Below are positions 62,604 to 64,000 of a DNA stretch of 64,000 bases, one piece after another. A model generated the notes under the pieces. That model had not been told where the DNA came from. It saw only the letters and a program-made list of their open reading frames with translations, and did not search any database. The position numbers and the translations under genes were made by a program. Numbering within the stretch: the first letter of the stretch is position 1; each line of letters opens with the position of its first letter. Source of the DNA: JABDIP01 sp965237625 (GTDB lineage Bacteria > Pseudomonadota > Alphaproteobacteria > DSM-16000 > Inquilinaceae); contig CBDEGD010000016.1 in the NCBI GenBank assembly GCA_965237625.1, positions 1-64,000 of the forward strand, given 5' to 3'.

Positions 62604-62792
62604 GGGGTCGTTTCCTCCTGTTCGGGTTCTTTTTCTTGTTGCTTACCATGGTGCACCACTCGCCGGGCCGGAGGCAATTATTAGAATTATTCCAGTATTT
62701 GGCGGACATTCGGCCTTGCCGGACAATGGCCCTGCCCTTATGAACGGGCTCGACCAATGGCGTTGCAAGCCGTTGACGATCGGGGGAGCGCG

Positions 62793-64000
62793 ATGAACGG
62801 GGCGGATACTGCGTGGATGCTGACATCCACGGTGCTGGTGCTTTTCATGACATTGCCGGGGCTGGCGCTGTTCTATGCCGGGCTGGTGAGGGCGAGCAAC
62901 GTGTTGTCGGTGATGATGCATTGCTTTGCGTTGGCCTGCCTGATGTCGATCCTCTGGCTCCTGCTTGGCTACAGCTTCGCCTTCGGCGATGGCGGCGGGG
63001 CGCAGGCGATCTATGGCGGGTTCGGAAAGGCGGCGCTGCTCAGCGTTGGCCGCGACTCGCTGTCGGGCACCATCCCCGAGACCGTGTTCTTCATGTTCCA
63101 GATGACCTTCGCGATCATCACGCCGGCGCTGATCGTCGGCGCCTATCCGGAGCGGGTGCGCTTTCCCTTCGTGCTGGCCTTCAGCGCCGTCTGGCTGCTG
63201 GTGGTCTATGCGCCGGTGACCCATTGGGTGTGGGGCGGCGGCTGGCTCGGCGGCATGGGCGTGATGGATTTCGCCGGCGGCATCGTGGTCCATACCACTG
63301 CCGGCATCTCTGCCCTGCTGATCGCCCGTGAGCTCGGCCCCCGGCGCGGTTTCCCGAGGGAGCTGAAACCGCCGCACAATCCCGGCCTGACGATGATCGG
63401 CGCGGCCATGCTGTGGGTCGGCTGGTTCGGCTTCAATGCCGGCAGCCAGCTCGCCGCCGATGGCGGGGCCGGCATGGCCATGACCGTCACCCATATCTCG
63501 GCCGCCGCGGCGTCGCTCACCTGGGCCGGATATGAATGGGTGCGCTATGGCAAGCCGAGCTTGATCGGCATCGTCACCGGCATGGTGGCCGGTCTGGCCA
63601 CGATCACCCCGGCCTCGGGCTTCGTCGGCCCGCTGGGCGCCTTGATCCTCGGAGGTGTGGCCGGTCTGCTTTGCCAATTCGCGGTCGGCTGGGTGAAGAA
63701 TTTGATCAAAATCGACGATTCGCTCGATGTGTTCGCGGTCCATGGCGTCGGCGGTATTCTCGGCACCCTGGCGGCGCCGTTCCTTGCCCTCGAGGCGCTT
63801 GGCGGCGGCGGGCTGGCCGAAGGCGCGACGGTCGCCTCCCAATTCGGTGTGCAGCTTCTGGGCGTCGGCTCGGTCGTCGCCTGGACCGCCATCGCGACCT
63901 TCGTGATCATCAAGATCCTGAAGCCGATCACCAGATTGCGGGTCGATACCGAAACCGAGATCGAAGGCCTCGACCTCAACGCCCATGGCGAACGGGGATA
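62793..64000 (+). CDS. amt: Ammonium transporter, runs to the right edge
   Basis: This is a membrane channel for ammonium of the Amt family, at least 402 residues with about eleven hydrophobic segments. Landmarks are LPGLALFYAGLVRASNVLSVMMHC, DFAGGIVVHTTAGISALLIA, WVGWFGFNAGSQLAADG and the second conserved His in DVFAVHGVGGILGTL. The C-terminus reads EGLDLNAHGERG, which is the usual GlnK-sensitive tail, and the gene ends at or just beyond the window. GGGGGAG lies upstream of ATG 62793. No glnK precedes it. Confidence 0.93.
   Translation, partial: MNGADTAWMLTSTVLVLFMTLPGLALFYAGLVRASNVLSVMMHCFALACLMSILWLLLGYSFAFGDGGGAQAIYGGFGKAALLSVGRDSLSGTIPETVFFMFQMTFAIITPALIVGAYPERVRFPFVLAFSAVWLLVVYAPVTHWVWGGGWLGGMGVMDFAGGIVVHTTAGISALLIARELGPRRGFPRELKPPHNPGLTMIGAAMLWVGWFGFNAGSQLAADGGAGMAMTVTHISAAAASLTWAGYEWVRYGKPSLIGIVTGMVAGLATITPASGFVGPLGALILGGVAGLLCQFAVGWVKNLIKIDDSLDVFAVHGVGGILGTLAAPFLALEALGGGGLAEGATVASQFGVQLLGVGSVVAWTAIATFVIIKILKPITRLRVDTETEIEGLDLNAHGERG

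Overview
The window is a G+C-rich bacterial chromosome segment, most likely from a free-living alphaproteobacterium of Rhodospirillales or Rhizobiales type. The reasons are a 5-aminolevulinate synthase, the many solute-binding-protein transporters (ABC and TRAP), frequent ATGA/GTGA stop-start overlaps inside operons, an EgtB-EgtD ergothioneine pair, and dispersed GC-rich intergenic palindromes, including the alphaproteobacterial type built on a CCCCGGA-TCCGGGG hairpin. I saw no rRNA, tRNA, CRISPR array, prophage or complete transposon. The lineage is inference from gene content.

Layout. 1-11.5 kb: an XRE-cupin regulator between two divergent oligopeptide-type binding-protein genes. One of these leads a DppBCDF-like importer operon that ends in a HyuA-like ATPase and two tandem DUF917 (S-methyl-thiohydantoin desulfurase-like) proteins, so it looks like a cyclic-amide/hydantoin uptake and breakdown operon. 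The first 3.3 kb carries several single-base frameshifts. 11.6-15.8 kb: an SDR dehydrogenase, then a type I secretion ABC exporter and its HlyD adaptor arranged tail to tail. 16-19 kb: an IclR regulator divergent from a selenium-binding-protein/methanethiol oxidase-type gene, a CoA-binding protein and a 2Fe-2S ferredoxin. 19.3-25.3 kb: a second peptide-type ABC importer with a fused two-domain ATPase, translationally coupled to a SAM methyltransferase. 25.5-30.6 kb: the remains of a sugar ABC locus. Its MalG permease has lost its N-terminus to an IS fragment, while SDR, MalK-type ATPase, RpiR regulator and small proteins survive.

30.8-38.8 kb: a catabolic operon with fumarylacetoacetase-type hydrolase, nitroreductase, OsmC, TRAP transporter (P, Q, M), hydroxyquinol-type ring-cleavage dioxygenase and an exported metallo-beta-lactamase-fold protein. 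A GntR/FCD regulator lies at its end on the other strand. 38.9-43.8 kb: an amino-sugar operon with binding protein, MalF, MalG, NanE and a BadF-type kinase. It has no ATPase of its own, and the orphan MalK-type ATPase at 27.8 kb could serve it. 44-45.7 kb: a divergent sigma-factor-like protein with a VOC protein, and a D-lyxose-type isomerase. 46-48.3 kb: egtB (one frameshift) and egtD.

48.5-52 kb: DUF2461, GFA, VOC, and an ECF42-type sigma factor with its YCII partner. 52-58.8 kb: 5-aminolevulinate synthase, an exported truncated hemoglobin, a divergent LysR regulator, a VOC protein, a second truncated hemoglobin, an NTF2-like protein and a class III nucleotide cyclase. 59.3-64 kb: a GMC oxidoreductase with its Tat-exported gluconate-dehydrogenase-subunit-3-like partner, a VOC protein, a ribbon-helix-helix protein and an ammonium transporter that runs off the right edge.

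GC-rich palindromic repeats at 19.0, 23.6, 25.4, 34.0, 42.4, 48.4 and 60.9 kb separate many of these modules.
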